A stretch of DNA of 5,654 nucleotides, taken from contig JAGGVM010000101.1 of assembly GCA_021157985.1 (NCBI GenBank), forward strand, positions 1-5,654, in the 5' to 3' direction. The DNA comes from Nitrososphaerota archaeon (GTDB taxonomy: Archaea; Thermoproteota; Nitrososphaeria_A; Caldarchaeales; Wolframiiraptoraceae). A program made the position numbers and the translations under genes. The notes under the pieces were generated by a model. It was not told the origin of the DNA, did not search any database, and worked only from the letters and a program-made list of their open reading frames with translations. Shown piece by piece: positions 4,320 through 5,654 of the stretch (positions are counted from its first letter, which is position 1; every line of letters begins with the position of its first letter).

Positions 4320-5654
4320 TTACTTCTTCGGCGGTGCCGGTGGGTAGATTCCGAGCCTGCGTCCGCGCCAGCGGATGTACTCGCTGAGGATTATGACGAC
4401 GACGATCACCAGCAGGATTATGCCGATTATCAGCGCTACGAAGGTTCCGAATTCAAGCGGTATTCCAGCGACCTCGACGTATGGAGGCAGCGAGATCTCG
4501 ACCATCCTGTTCTTGGCTAGGTCGTCCTTGGTGACGGTTCCGTGGCCGGTGTAGCCCTTCCAGCTCACGTCTACGTCGTAGTTGTCTAGCAGCAGGTCTG
4601 GGACCTCGACTACTCCGGATTTGTCGGCGGTGAAGGTTCCGATCTCAGCTCCTCCGCGTGTCACCTTGACCTTGGCGTACGGCAGAGGCTGGCCGGCTGA
4701 TCCGACCACCCTCACCTTCAGCGTGAAGAGCTCTCCGGTGAAGGAGACGGTCGTCCTAGCGGTGCTCAGCTCGTAGTCCTGGCTGAACTCCTTGCCCTTG
4801 ATGGTGAAGACGAAGGTGTACTTGATCGGCTTGCCGTCGGATTCTAGCGGCACCTGCTCGAAGGTCGCCTTGCCTGCTGCGTCGGTCTCCTTCTCGACGT
4901 TTCCTAGCTTGACTGGTACGCCGCCCATAGGCTTGCCTTCTCTATCTACGACGCTGACGGTGACTATGCCTACCGGCAGGGTTATCGCCTTTCCGTTGAG
5001 GCCGTCAGGCGTGTCGGAGACGGATGCGGTCGCGGTCGTTCCGTAGGCTGGGGATGCCCAGCTCAGCTTGACGTCGTATATCTGCGGAGCGTAGACGGCG
5101 GTGAGGGTTATGACCCCTCCGACCGGCTTGGGCTCTCCGAAGTATAGGTCAGGCGTTACCTCGACGGAGACTCCCGGCAGGGTTCTTCCCTGGAGGTCTA
5201 CTGCCTTGAAGCTTATGTCGGTGAGCGGCAGGCTTACGTCGGTGGTGTATCTTCCTACGTTGACGTTGCTCAGGTCGATCGTGTAGGCCGGGAAGGTGAC
5301 CTCGGTGGTCTTAGGCTTGTAGGCTACTTCGAGCTTGTAGGTTCCGCGAGGCAGCCTCTTGACCGTTATCACCGTCTTCTTCGGGAAGGTTAGCGCCTTC
5401 TCAGGCAGCAGGCTTAGGAATCCTCCCGCGAACTTCGTCGTCAAAGCGTCCTTGATCACGTCAGCGGACTTACCCTGGTAGGTGAGCCTTATCGTCGCGT
5501 CGAAGACGGCGGCCCTAACGTCGGCGTGCTCCTTAACCAAGGCACCGGTCGGCGAGTAGAAGGATATCGGGTTCAGGTTACCGTTCGGCAGGGCTCTCGG
5601 CAGCATCACCTTCCACTCTACCTGGTCGCGCTCGCTGTCATAGACCTCCTGCGC
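4320..5654 (-). CDS. Large surface protein (S-layer-like), C-terminal 444 residues
   Basis: The frame is open to the window edge, so the N-terminus is missing; a GTG at 5609 and ATG at 5606 are internal codons, preceded in frame by AQEVYDSERDQVEWK. Numbering from the edge, residues about 1-146 are beta-rich. Three tandem Ig-like/carboxypeptidase-regulatory repeats follow, each opening with a G-x-x-[LM]-[PG] turn: FKAVDLQGRTLPGVSVEV (from 149), VSVVDREGKPMGGVPVKL (from 233) and VRVVGSAGQPLPYAKVKV (from 314). A membrane helix (about 402-424) and the tail EYIRWRGRRLGIYPPAPPKK end the protein. The layout places the repeats outside and the tail inside the cell, as in membrane-anchored archaeal S-layer or stalk proteins. 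No cysteine and no N-x-S/T sequon occurs in the visible part. S-layer identity is inference; another large adhesin or envelope-spanning protein is equally possible. Confidence 0.75.
   Translation of the reverse strand, partial: AQEVYDSERDQVEWKVMLPRALPNGNLNPISFYSPTGALVKEHADVRAAVFDATIRLTYQGKSADVIKDALTTKFAGGFLSLLPEKALTFPKKTVITVKRLPRGTYKLEVAYKPKTTEVTFPAYTIDLSNVNVGRYTTDVSLPLTDISFKAVDLQGRTLPGVSVEVTPDLYFGEPKPVGGVITLTAVYAPQIYDVKLSWASPAYGTTATASVSDTPDGLNGKAITLPVGIVTVSVVDREGKPMGGVPVKLGNVEKETDAAGKATFEQVPLESDGKPIKYTFVFTIKGKEFSQDYELSTARTTVSFTGELFTLKVRVVGSAGQPLPYAKVKVTRGGAEIGTFTADKSGVVEVPDLLLDNYDVDVSWKGYTGHGTVTKDDLAKNRMVEISLPPYVEVAGIPLEFGTFVALIIGIILLVIVVVIILSEYIRWRGRRLGIYPPAPPKK

Noticed and set aside
4582..5286. 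Three plus-strand open frames opposite the surface-protein gene
   Set aside because: Ser/Thr/Pro-rich shadows of a beta-rich repeat protein on the other strand; no start signals.
5604..5609. GTG/ATG as the real start of the surface-protein gene
   Set aside because: The frame stays open upstream to the window edge with a normal protein composition, no ribosome site precedes these codons, and no signal peptide follows them.

Overview
This GC-rich window reads as chromosomal DNA of an archaeon, most likely a thermophile of the TACK/Crenarchaeota side. The evidence is an archaeal archease, an archaeal/eukaryotic-type SPOUT RNA methyltransferase, a serine tRNA with an intron at the canonical archaeal position and no encoded CCA, archaeal BRE/TATA-like promoters, and several C-terminally anchored surface proteins with basic cytoplasmic tails. 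The phylum is an inference from style; no diagnostic marker such as rRNA is present. Every gene I can support lies on the minus strand, so the genes are described from high to low coordinates.

Region 1 (5654-4320) is the C-terminal 444 residues of a large cell-surface protein that enters from outside the window. It has three tandem carboxypeptidase-regulatory/Ig-like beta-sandwich repeats, one membrane helix and a short basic tail, and fits an S-layer-like or cell-envelope protein. A T-rich terminator and a promoter region follow. Region 2 (4186-3131) is a secreted, membrane-anchored protein with two PPC-like beta-sandwiches and five N-glycosylation sequons. It ends at a stop codon inside a small hairpin, followed by a T6 tract.

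Region 3 (3039-386) is a compact three-gene operon: archease (cofactor of the RNA ligase RtcB), then after 17 bases a signal-peptide/beta-propeller/Ig-like/membrane-anchor protein, then with zero spacing (TAG directly abutting ATG) a SPOUT RNA methyltransferase. A good TATA box (TTTAAA) precedes archease. Two of the three genes act on RNA; the middle one faces the outside of the cell.

Region 4 (320-221) is tRNA-Ser(UGA), with a long variable arm and a 12-base intron between positions 37 and 38, under its own promoter. Such introns are removed by the splicing endonuclease, and the exons are joined by RtcB with help from archease, so a substrate and a component of the tRNA splicing pathway sit within about 2.3 kb. 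Region 5 (167-1) is the start of a HEPN-domain protein, apparently leaderless, that runs off the window.

I see no CRISPR array, insertion sequence or clear novel defence system. The most distinctive points are the minimal tRNA intron with a relaxed splice motif, the archease-propeller-SPOUT operon, and the HEPN gene directly downstream of a tRNA.
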